Shown piece after piece: positions 1 through 6,665 of a stretch of DNA of 7,529 bases. The stretch covers positions 1-7,529 of the forward strand of contig CALBPO010000277.1 of assembly GCA_937899295.1 (NCBI GenBank), in the 5' to 3' direction. How positions within the stretch are numbered: the stretch's first letter is position 1; each line of letters begins with the position of its first letter. This DNA comes from an uncultured Opitutia bacterium. GTDB lineage: Bacteria; Verrucomicrobiota; Verrucomicrobiia; Opitutales; Coraliomargaritaceae. The notes beneath the pieces were generated by a model that had not been told where the DNA came from, made no database searches, and worked only from the letters and a program-made list of their open reading frames with translations. The translations under genes were made by a program, and so were the position numbers.

Positions 1-793
1 TGTGGTCGGTGCCGTGGTCCGATGTAAAAATAACCAGGGTGTTATCTGCAAGGCCGTCATCCCTAACAAATGCGACGAGTTCGCCCACTAGTTTGTCAAG
101 GTAAGTGACCATATCACCGAAATAGCGCGTGTCGTTGAACCATGGGTCACGATCTGGATCCCAGTCTGGCGAATCCGGAGTCGGCTGGAAGGGGTAATGC
201 GGCAAGGTTACTGGATAGTAGAGGAAGAACGGCTCATCCTGATGGCGCTTGATGAAATTCTTGGCAAATGCCTGCTGAAGGTCGGGGCCATATTGTCCGT
301 GAAAATCCTCCGTCTTGCCATTAGTCAAAAGTGTCGGACTGACATAGCGCTCGTTTTGCGCGCCGCGGATATTCCAAAGGCAATGTTCATCGAAGCCGAA
401 CTCATGGATGGTTTCCGAAGTACCCCCCAGCTGCCATTTTCCGACAATCGCAGTATTGTATCCAGCATTTCTGAATGCATGCCCGAAGGTATCTTGACTA
501 CGATCTAGAGTGGCGAAACGGATGTAATTTCTCACATTATATTTGCCAGTCATGATCTGCACTCGCGAAGGCGTGCAAATCGGTTGGGAGTGAGCGTTGG
601 AAAACCACACACCCTCTTGCGCCAGTTGGCTGAGACGTGGAGTATGGTAAGACTCACCCCCATAATTTTCGATACACTCCTGCCCCAAGTCATCCGCCAT
701 GATCAGAATGACATTAGGCTGCTGGTCATTAGCGGCGACCGTCAGCCAAATAAAGCCACTAAAGGCCAGAATCAGAATGATCCGCATGTGCAT
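1..793 (-). CDS. Secreted S1-family sulfatase, N-terminal part (runs off left edge)
   Basis: Partial gene: 264 codons are visible and the C-terminus lies beyond position 1. It should hydrolyse sulfate esters, probably on a polysaccharide, outside the cytoplasm. Seen: a hydrophobic signal peptide (about residues 3-21), the metal-binding pair D34-D35 in IMADDLG, the formylglycine motif CTPSR with C73 as the residue to be oxidised, GKWQLGG with K119, a conserved TLPH histidine (H199), and FTSDHG with D259/H260. The usual GKWHLG histidine is Gln (Q121). The rest of the metal site and the second active-site lysine would lie past the window edge. The start may be the ATG at 793 or the one two codons later at 787; neither has a clear Shine-Dalgarno site. 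It begins 18 bp after the stop of the 565-aa sulfatase, so it is probably co-transcribed. It resembles the 480-aa sulfatase of this window (shared GFDE-x-C, GPDL and FIKRH segments) more than its immediate neighbour. Sulfate position and sugar cannot be deduced. Confidence 0.93.
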   Translation of the reverse strand, partial: MHMRIILILAFSGFIWLTVAANDQQPNVILIMADDLGQECIENYGGESYHTPRLSQLAQEGVWFSNAHSQPICTPSRVQIMTGKYNVRNYIRFATLDRSQDTFGHAFRNAGYNTAIVGKWQLGGTSETIHEFGFDEHCLWNIRGAQNERYVSPTLLTNGKTEDFHGQYGPDLQQAFAKNFIKRHQDEPFFLYYPVTLPHYPFQPTPDSPDWDPDRDPWFNDTRYFGDMVTYLDKLVGELVAFVRDDGLADNTLVIFTSDHGTDH

Positions 794-811
794 TTAGTTA
801 ACGAATTAAGC

Positions 812-2509
812 TTAAGGCGCTGGCTCAACATTGAGCTCCATACGTGCCTGAACTGGAGGGTTGAAACCATCGGATACACTGACAATCACAACATTCTCGC
901 CCAAATAATCGGCGGGCGGAGTGCCATCGAATCGACCATACTCCTTGTTGGCCAACTTGATCCAACTTGGACCAGACACCATGGAATACATCAAACGATC
1001 GCCGTCAGCATCCGAGGCACGCCAGTTCACATAGATCTGTAGCGCTTGCCCAACGATTGCGCCATCCTGTTGAAAGGTTCGGCTTTTCCACTTGGGCGGG
1101 CTGTTATCGCCGACGACGCCTGCCGCTGCCCGAATCGCAGGCTCCAGCGCTAAAATTTCATCGCGGTGCTCTTTTAAGCGGCGCGACATCCTATCAATGA
1201 CTTCGGCATATTCTGGATTGTCTGCGACATTTAGATTTTCGTCAGGATCACGCGAATGGTCATAAAGCATCTGAGCACCATTGCCCCACTCGGCATAGTG
1301 ATAGCCCTCCATTTTTACCGCATCTCCTGAGTGGTAGCGGCTGAATACAGCATCCTTAATCGAAGTCGAAGTATCCTCCAAGATCGGCACCAGGCTCTTG
1401 CCTTGCAGGTGCGTCGGTAATTCAACACCAGCCAACTCACATAGGGTTGGGTAAATATCCACAAACTCAACCAAGGAGGTAGAACGTTGCCCAGCCTCAT
1501 ATCCCGGAGCGCTAATAATCAAAGGCGCATTGAGCGAAGTTTTAAAGAGCGCATGTTTGCACCAAAGCGAATGTTCACCGAGTTGCCAACCATGGTCGCC
1601 CCATAAGATGACAATGGTGTCCTCGCGCAGCTCGAGGCGATCCAACTCATCTAGTAATTCCCCTACCATCGCATCGGTGTAGGAGACACAGGCATAATAG
1701 CCGTGGATCAGAGTGCGCGCATAATCATCTGACACGGCACCCTGCTCGGGCACACCGCCATACATGTTGCGTAGCTCCCCCCACTGGTGGATCGCTTCCT
1801 GGGGTGCCCCCGCGGGTGGCAGTGGATTATCCGCCAGTTCTAAGCTCTCACGGTCATACAAGTCCCAGTATTTCTTAGGTGCATTGAACGGCAGGTGTGG
1901 CTTTGTAAATCCCGCTGCGATAAAGAATGGCGTTCCCGTTTCTTTCGCACGACGAAGATCCTCGATGGTCTTTTGCATGACTGGGCCACCCGCATAATCC
2001 AGATCGCCAACATCTGCACCCTCGTAGGCTGGCTGTTCGCTATCGGGCAAGGCGATGTTTTCCGGATTATGATAAATTTTGAAATCCTTGCTGCGGAAGA
2101 CATCATCCCAGGACGCGCTATTATCGTTACGGTCATGATAGATTTTACCATTGGAGATCGTAGTATAACCAAAGTCCTTAAGCCAACTTGGGATATCCTG
2201 AATGCCGGCAGCATCTGTTTGAGCGGTGGTATAATAGGTCACGAACCGGTTTTCTGTGGGATAGAGCCCCGTCATCAAACTGGCGCGCGTCGCACCGCAG
2301 ACTGGCACCTGGCAGTATGCTTCCTCAAAGACAATACCACTGTCTGCCAAGCGGTCGATATTGGGTGATTGAATCGCGGTATTTCCATAGCACCCCAACT
2401 CCGGCCGTAGGTCATCCACCGAAATAAACAGAATATTGGGTCGCTCTGCAGCTGTGGAAAGTGCGCTCAAAGTAAACGCTCCAAATAGTATTAAGGGTAT
2501 TATTTTCAT
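812..2509 (-). CDS. Secreted iduronate-2-sulfatase-like S1 sulfatase with C-terminal cadherin/Ig-like module
   Basis: A 565-residue sulfatase. The signal peptide is about residues 1-21, ending near STAA. The catalytic part (about 22-460) begins with SVDDLRPELGCYG, typical of the iduronate-2-sulfatase-like branch (SulfAtlas S1_7 from memory, not checked). Visible active-site elements: D32/D33, the formylglycine motif CGATR with C71 (Ala replaces the more common Pro, an accepted variant), GKIYH with K122/H125, TKPH with H205, GDHG with D305/H306, and K318 in LWCKHALFK. All expected catalytic positions appear filled, so it should be active after maturation by a formylglycine-generating enzyme, which is not in this window. 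Residues about 470-565 form an added beta-rich module (DADGD, SGPSW, FDGTPP, VSVSDG) like the putative-Ig/dystroglycan cadherin-like domains of secreted proteins, perhaps for glycan or surface attachment. It starts 17 bp after the upstream gene, with only an A-rich leader and no clear Shine-Dalgarno site. The family assignment does not prove iduronate as substrate; related bacterial enzymes act on other sulfated sugars. Confidence 0.95.
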   Translation of the reverse strand: MKIIPLILFGAFTLSALSTAAERPNILFISVDDLRPELGCYGNTAIQSPNIDRLADSGIVFEEAYCQVPVCGATRASLMTGLYPTENRFVTYYTTAQTDAAGIQDIPSWLKDFGYTTISNGKIYHDRNDNSASWDDVFRSKDFKIYHNPENIALPDSEQPAYEGADVGDLDYAGGPVMQKTIEDLRRAKETGTPFFIAAGFTKPHLPFNAPKKYWDLYDRESLELADNPLPPAGAPQEAIHQWGELRNMYGGVPEQGAVSDDYARTLIHGYYACVSYTDAMVGELLDELDRLELREDTIVILWGDHGWQLGEHSLWCKHALFKTSLNAPLIISAPGYEAGQRSTSLVEFVDIYPTLCELAGVELPTHLQGKSLVPILEDTSTSIKDAVFSRYHSGDAVKMEGYHYAEWGNGAQMLYDHSRDPDENLNVADNPEYAEVIDRMSRRLKEHRDEILALEPAIRAAAGVVGDNSPPKWKSRTFQQDGAIVGQALQIYVNWRASDADGDRLMYSMVSGPSWIKLANKEYGRFDGTPPADYLGENVVIVSVSDGFNPPVQARMELNVEPAP

Positions 2510-2526
2510 AGTCGTTTTGTATTTTC

Positions 2527-3669
2527 TTATTTAAATTTACAATGCAATTGAAAGCGCTCAAGCGCCTGCAGGTTAGCTTGGCGGAACGCCTGAGTCAAAG
2601 TCTTGTATGCGGTTCCATCCTCACGCACGATCCCTTGCTTCAGCATTCCTGCTCCATCAGCGTAGCGGTCGATGTATTGACATCGCTGATACCCGAGAAT
2701 GTAGCTTTTTTCAAAGGCATCGTTCAGGTATTGCTCATAAGCCACCCCCACCGCCTCTTCGCTTTCGAGTTGCTGCCACATTGTCTTTGGGTATACTGGC
2801 GTCGGAAAACTGTTCTGATGGTCGCAAACCAAAATCGGCTTTTTAAACTTCGCATGCATGCGGTCGAAATAGGCTGCCTCAAATTGCACGCCTCCCGGTT
2901 GGACAGACAGGACATCGATATAAGGTAAGGCTTCTTCAATGACACAATCCGGATGGTCATGGGCCAAATAGCGCTCCCCAAAAATCAAAACATCGGGTGC
3001 TAAGCGTCGCGTCTCTTCACCAATCACCTTATATAGCTTGCGTGCGATCAAGCGCAGAAAGGCTTCATCCGAGTGGCCACCATCGGCTAGGAATTGCTCG
3101 TAGCGAATCTTCCCCGGAGCGCCCGCGGGCAACTCACTGATCATGGAAACCCAATCCGTGCCACGTTTCTTGCGCGTGCGCTCCAAGTCCCATTGCGGCG
3201 TATCAGTCCAGTAGTAGCCAATCAGTGTAGAATTACCCGCTTGCTTGCCGATTTCGTATTGGATGACTTCGCGCATTTTTTGCTGCACCACAGGATCGAA
3301 GACATCGCAATATTCAAACTGCTCGTCCGACATGTAGTTGGCATTCTTTGTTAGATACATTGGCGCGAAGCTGGGCAGCATCCGGCACAATGGTTCTGGC
3401 GTGCCGTAGCCTCCGGTATTGTAGCCCCAATATGTGAGCTTTTGCAGAATGTCCTCGCAGGCCTGCCTTTGGTCTCCAAGTAAAGCACCCTCTCCTTGAA
3501 AAACGTTTTGGATATGATTCACTCCAAGACTAAGGAAGGGCTTTCCATCAGGATCAATTAGGCAATCTCGCCCGTTTACTTTGCCTAGCTGAAAACGCCC
3601 ATCGCCGTCAGCTTGAATGAGTCCTGCACCAAGCAAGAGCGCGGCTAATTTGCTTAGAATTCCTTTCAT
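2527..3669 (-). CDS. Secreted TIM-barrel glycoside-hydrolase-like protein, family not recognised (agarase-like style)
   Basis: A 380-residue protein with a signal peptide (MKGILSKLAALLLGAGLIQA). I chose the ATG at 3669 because AGGAG lies 10 bp before it and the signal peptide starts there; an ATG at 3696 would add nine polar residues. The body looks like a clan GH-A (beta/alpha)8 barrel: an opening LIDPDGKPFLSLGVNH (about 37-52), WGYNTGGYGTPE (81-92), GYYWTDTPQWD (151-161), a GERY strand (231-234), YIDVLSVQP (250-258), KPILVCDHQNSF (277-288) and a final strand near YILGYQRCQYIDRY. The opening resembles proteins often annotated as agarases or GH50/GH86-like, and similar openings occur in other GH-A enzymes. 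Where GH-A members normally show Glu on strands 4 and 7, Asp (D156, D283) is visible. E232 is another candidate acid. Its position between two sulfatases supports a role in breaking a sulfated polysaccharide, but substrate and linkage are unknown. It may be a distant or non-hydrolytic member. Confidence 0.85.
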   Translation of the reverse strand: MKGILSKLAALLLGAGLIQADGDGRFQLGKVNGRDCLIDPDGKPFLSLGVNHIQNVFQGEGALLGDQRQACEDILQKLTYWGYNTGGYGTPEPLCRMLPSFAPMYLTKNANYMSDEQFEYCDVFDPVVQQKMREVIQYEIGKQAGNSTLIGYYWTDTPQWDLERTRKKRGTDWVSMISELPAGAPGKIRYEQFLADGGHSDEAFLRLIARKLYKVIGEETRRLAPDVLIFGERYLAHDHPDCVIEEALPYIDVLSVQPGGVQFEAAYFDRMHAKFKKPILVCDHQNSFPTPVYPKTMWQQLESEEAVGVAYEQYLNDAFEKSYILGYQRCQYIDRYADGAGMLKQGIVREDGTAYKTLTQAFRQANLQALERFQLHCKFK

Positions 3670-3679
3670 GCTAAGCGCT

Positions 3680-3684
3680 CTCCT
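3680..3684 (-). promoter_or_regulatory. Shine-Dalgarno site (AGGAG) that decides the start of the barrel-protein gene
   Basis: AGGAG ends 10 nt before the ATG at 3669 and overlaps the TAG stop of the upstream sulfatase. It favours the ATG at 3669 over the one at 3696, and it implies that ribosomes finishing the sulfatase could restart on the next gene. It is the only clear Shine-Dalgarno match among the five gene starts in this window. Confidence 0.6.
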
Positions 3685-5125
3685 ATTTCCGATCATTTTG
3701 TTCCTTCACTAACTGGCCATTGACGAAATGCTTGTAAGGCATCGTGTCGTAACTGTTAACCTCCGCGGCAACATCAGGATCGGACAAATCTGGCCAAGGG
3801 TTATTCTCGAGTAATTTCTCCAACTTTTTGCGAATTGGTAACGCTTCGGGCGAACCAGTAATGTCTTTGTAGTCACTACGTAGGTGCGCATCACCACAGT
3901 CAAAGAGTCGACCTTCTGCATCACCATATACGGGATCCACAGCTTCGAGCAGCCAGCGCTTAGTCCGCACCATTCGTGCGGTCGCAATATAGCTGGTAAT
4001 CCACTCACGGTGTATGTCCGTGGCGCCCGTCAAGAAAGGCACCAGACTCTGCCCATCCAAGGCGTAGCCATCGGGGACACTCGCTCCAGAAAATTCCATC
4101 AGCGTTGGATAAATATCAGAGAACTCCATCAGCTCATCAGTCGCCCCGCGCTGCTGAATTAGGCCCGGGCAATTAACTATGAAGGGCACACGCGGGCCGT
4201 CTTCGCTCGCATGCATTTTTTTACCATTTTCGCCATTGTCACAGGTGAAGATGACAATGGTATTTTCACGCAGTCCAGCTGCCTCCAAGCCATCCATCAG
4301 GCGGCCAACCAAGATATCGATATACTCCACCAATCCCTGAAGACTCCCGCCCTTATTACTCCCCGGAGTGCCGTCAACTGGAGTCGTGGGTATCCCCCCG
4401 CCTGCCATATCGTGCACCAGGTTCATCGGATAGTAAGCGAGAAATGGCTGGTCCTCGTGCCGCTTGATGAAATCAATCAAGAAGCCGGCGTAAAGATCTG
4501 GCCCAAAGTCTTCGGCGCTTGTCTCCATCAACTCGCCATTACGAATCACACAAGGGTGCCAGTAGCGAGCGGGCACGGGCTTCGCATCAGGGAAATTGTA
4601 TTTACCTTCGAACTTCCCAGTGAAGGTCGAACCTTCGGGCACATCCTGCAGAGTCAGCGCGCGGACGCACTGCTCGTCAAAGCCAACATCCTTGGAATAG
4701 ATGGAGCCGCCTAATGCCATCGGATTACCCACAATCGCCGTCCGGTAACCATGCTCTCGCAATACACGTGGGAATGTTAGATGCTTACTCACCCAGTTCC
4801 AGCGTGTCTGCTTCGTGCAATTGAGCCGTAAATCATTGTGCCAGACGCCGGTGCGGCTGGCGTAACGGCCTGTCACTAAGAGCGCACGTGTTGGCGAGCA
4901 CATCGGCGTAGCCCATGCGGTATTGAACTTCACGCCACCTGCGGCAAGCGCATCCAGATTCGGTGTATGGTTCACCTCATTGCCGTAGCAAGCAAACTGT
5001 TCTGGGCTTAGGTCATCCACCATAATGATGAGAAAATTCGGACGCTCTTTTGGCTCTGCGACCTCTGCAAGTAAAACACCCGTCGAAGCTACCACCATAC
5101 ATACCATACTCAGTAAATGTTTCAT
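3683..5125 (-). CDS. Secreted S1-family sulfatase with altered Lys-x-His active-site motif
   Basis: A complete 480-residue sulfatase-fold protein. The signal peptide is about residues 1-20 (cleavage near VLLA). Seen: MVDDLS with D37/D38, the formylglycine motif CSPTR with C76, NLVH with H238, FTCDNG with D296/N297, and K302/K303 followed by E308 and the RVPFIV segment. The usual GKWHLG segment after GYRTAIV instead reads GNPMALGG (134-136 = N-P-M), so the lysine and histidine that bind the substrate sulfate in characterised S1 sulfatases are missing. The surrounding sequence is well conserved and the reading frame is unbroken, so this is not an obvious frameshift. The protein may have a changed mechanism, be weakly active or serve another role. 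It follows the GH10-like gene by 50 bp and its stop TAG lies inside the Shine-Dalgarno region of the next gene, which suggests translational coupling. It looks like a paralogue of the partial sulfatase at the left edge. Substrate unknown. Confidence 0.94.
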   Translation of the reverse strand: MKHLLSMVCMVVASTGVLLAEVAEPKERPNFLIIMVDDLSPEQFACYGNEVNHTPNLDALAAGGVKFNTAWATPMCSPTRALLVTGRYASRTGVWHNDLRLNCTKQTRWNWVSKHLTFPRVLREHGYRTAIVGNPMALGGSIYSKDVGFDEQCVRALTLQDVPEGSTFTGKFEGKYNFPDAKPVPARYWHPCVIRNGELMETSAEDFGPDLYAGFLIDFIKRHEDQPFLAYYPMNLVHDMAGGGIPTTPVDGTPGSNKGGSLQGLVEYIDILVGRLMDGLEAAGLRENTIVIFTCDNGENGKKMHASEDGPRVPFIVNCPGLIQQRGATDELMEFSDIYPTLMEFSGASVPDGYALDGQSLVPFLTGATDIHREWITSYIATARMVRTKRWLLEAVDPVYGDAEGRLFDCGDAHLRSDYKDITGSPEALPIRKKLEKLLENNPWPDLSDPDVAAEVNSYDTMPYKHFVNGQLVKEQNDRK

Positions 5126-5175
5126 TCTTTTATAGTGTTTTAGAGGTTAAGTTATTTGTTTGAAATTTATCGTAA

Positions 5176-6558
5176 TCACCCATCATCCGGAGTCACTCGG
5201 AGCACGACATTTTGCACTTCGAGCGGACCTCGTCGCAGATCAAATTCACCCGTCCAGGTTTCACCCTCGTGCTGCACCGTGACTGTATATGAGCCGTAAA
5301 ATCCTCGAAACTGCGTCCTCCCATCCTCTGCGGTAGTCGCTTCGATTTGAGTGTTCCACTGATGGTTGATCAACTGATCAAGCGCGTGATATGCTGGCTT
5401 TGCTTTTCCTTCCGCATCAAGCAGTCCGGCGGGCATCCCTCGCCAAGGCTCTAGGTCGGTAATCGTCCACCAGATGATAGATTCAACAGAGGGGTGGCTA
5501 AAAGCTAGCGTGTAGAAATCATGCGTTAAGTCGGCTTGGTATTGCTCCCACTCTGGCGTACTTGGAATCGTCGGGCGATCCTGCCCTCTAGCGTCATAGT
5601 CATCCACTTTATCCTTCCAGGCGTTGAAGCTATCCCAGTCGCTAAAACGCTCACAACTTAAAATACTAATTTCTGAAAGATGCAGAGGTTTTCCAAAGCG
5701 GCCATACGTTTCCAATGCTTTCCAGAGACGATCTTCATCAATGGAGTCCATCTCTGTGTGCATATGAGTCTGGATTCCGATAACCTCAAAATCAGCTCCC
5801 ACTGAGAGGCAATGCTCGATGGATTCTTCGTATTCCACGTCAAGGTCGGTGTAGTGGTTGAGAATGTAGCGCCCATTCGGATGGATGGAGCGAGCCATGC
5901 GAAGCATTTTTTCAGTCACTTCTGAAGGGCCGCCCACTGATTCGAACCAGCGCCTCACGCCCTCTTTCTTATCGCGCCATTTGATGCCCGGGGCTTCATT
6001 GTAGACATCCCACTCGTCGATCTCAGGGAAGCTCGTCAACAAGCGATCAACGTGGCGCACGATGTCAGCCTCTATTGCCGATGTGTCGCGCGCCGAGTCG
6101 GTCATAAAATCAGGCAATACTTCGTGCCACATCAGGGGATGCCCCCGCAGAGTCATACCCTGCGCTTTTGCCCAGTTAAGTTTTTCTCTGGAATCAGTAT
6201 TGTAGCTCCATCCACCAGGCTCTTTCTCATGAACGGCCCAGTAAAAATCTATCGTCGCATAATTAAACAAGTTGGCAAACTGCGCCTTAAAATCATCATA
6301 CCACTCTTGCTTCGGAGCCTGCCAATCCGATGCCAAGGATCCGCCAAAATTAAATGCGTGCCGAGTTTGGCTTAATGAGCAGACCGACTCCTTCGGGATA
6401 GGTTGGCCATCTGGCAGCACTAGGCGCAATTGGCAGTCACCTTTACGAATCGCTTCAATGCGATCCTGAGCACCATCAAGTCCCCACGGAAGATGCTCAG
6501 CAGAAGCCAGGTTCAAACAGAATACAGCGACAAGGGATAGTAATAGACTTTTAGACAT
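5176..6558 (-). CDS. Secreted GH10-type endo-xylanase-like glycoside hydrolase with C-terminal beta module
   Basis: A 460-residue protein, predicted to hydrolyse beta-xylan-like chains outside the cytoplasm by the retaining GH10 mechanism. The signal peptide is residues 1-20 (MSKSLLLSL to NLASA). I chose the ATG at 6558 because that peptide begins there; the longer option is a TTG at 6597 with a poor N-terminus. GH10 signatures in order: FNFGGS (69-74), RGHPLMWH (138-145), WDVYNEA with the acid/base E188, GIQTHMH (261-267), LHLSEISI with the nucleophile E296, and IIWWTITDLEPW (361-372). The segment that normally reads roughly ENxxKW is here TIDFYWAV (102-109), so part of the glycone subsite differs from classical xylanases. 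The last 60 residues or so (from about 401, with FRGFYGSYTVTV) look like a small beta-sandwich appendage seen on other secreted hydrolases of this style. It lies 107 bp after the kinase gene and 50 bp before a sulfatase. Activity on plain xylan is plausible, but a sulfated or branched substrate fits the context better. Confidence 0.92.
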   Translation of the reverse strand: MSKSLLLSLVAVFCLNLASAEHLPWGLDGAQDRIEAIRKGDCQLRLVLPDGQPIPKESVCSLSQTRHAFNFGGSLASDWQAPKQEWYDDFKAQFANLFNYATIDFYWAVHEKEPGGWSYNTDSREKLNWAKAQGMTLRGHPLMWHEVLPDFMTDSARDTSAIEADIVRHVDRLLTSFPEIDEWDVYNEAPGIKWRDKKEGVRRWFESVGGPSEVTEKMLRMARSIHPNGRYILNHYTDLDVEYEESIEHCLSVGADFEVIGIQTHMHTEMDSIDEDRLWKALETYGRFGKPLHLSEISILSCERFSDWDSFNAWKDKVDDYDARGQDRPTIPSTPEWEQYQADLTHDFYTLAFSHPSVESIIWWTITDLEPWRGMPAGLLDAEGKAKPAYHALDQLINHQWNTQIEATTAEDGRTQFRGFYGSYTVTVQHEGETWTGEFDLRRGPLEVQNVVLRVTPDDG

Positions 6559-6665
6559 TATAATTAAGAGTATAGGATGCGGCAGGCGGATCGACAATCT
6601 GGATTTGTGAATTAGCTAGATGGGTTTTTGAATTTTAAGCAGAACAATCTCATATGAGGTTCAGA
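6559..6665 (-). other. Intergenic gap between kinase and GH10-like gene
   Basis: This is the longest gap in the window, at 107 bp. It holds the possible promoter near the GH10 start and a 10-bp perfect palindrome, CTCATATGAG (6649-6658), just after the kinase stop. The palindrome has no following T-run, so it is not a standard rho-independent terminator; it could be part of an operator or simply chance. Nothing else is recognisable. Confidence 0.4.
6569..6597 (-). promoter_or_regulatory. Possible sigma-70-like promoter for the GH10/sulfatase operon
   Basis: Read on the minus strand, TTGTCG (6597-6592) is separated by exactly 17 bp from TATACT (6574-6569), giving 4/6 and 5/6 matches to the -35 and -10 consensus. 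It lies in the only gap above 50 bp and just ahead of the GH10 start. The predicted transcript would begin only about 3-5 nt before the ATG at 6558, so the mRNA would be nearly leaderless; no Shine-Dalgarno site is present there. Chance occurrence cannot be excluded. Confidence 0.3.

Noticed and set aside
584..1042. Plus-strand open frame of 152 codons
   Set aside because: It lies antisense over the start of one sulfatase and the end of another, both with clear family motifs. The translation has no recognisable domain.
1895..2368. Plus-strand open frame of 157 codons
   Set aside because: It is fully antisense to the catalytic core of the 565-aa sulfatase and shows no motif of its own.
3670..3696. 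Longer N-terminus for the barrel protein, from the ATG at 3696
   Set aside because: It would overlap the upstream sulfatase and put nine polar residues before a good signal peptide; AGGAG supports the ATG at 3669.
4211..4714. Plus-strand open frame of 167 codons
   Set aside because: It is fully antisense to the 480-aa sulfatase, with no domain and no start signal.
4702..4728. Frameshift or sequencing error as the cause of the missing Lys-x-His in the 480-aa sulfatase
   Set aside because: The frame is the same on both sides of the segment and the segment length matches GKWHLGG, so substitutions explain it better than an indel.
6559..6597. Longer N-terminus for the GH10-like protein, from a TTG at 6597
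   Set aside because: The ATG at 6558 begins a clean signal peptide, and the extension would cover the likely promoter.
6649..6658. Palindrome CTCATATGAG as a terminator after the kinase gene
   Set aside because: The stem is short and AT-rich, has no loop and no T-run follows, so it does not fit a rho-independent terminator; too short to call an operator.
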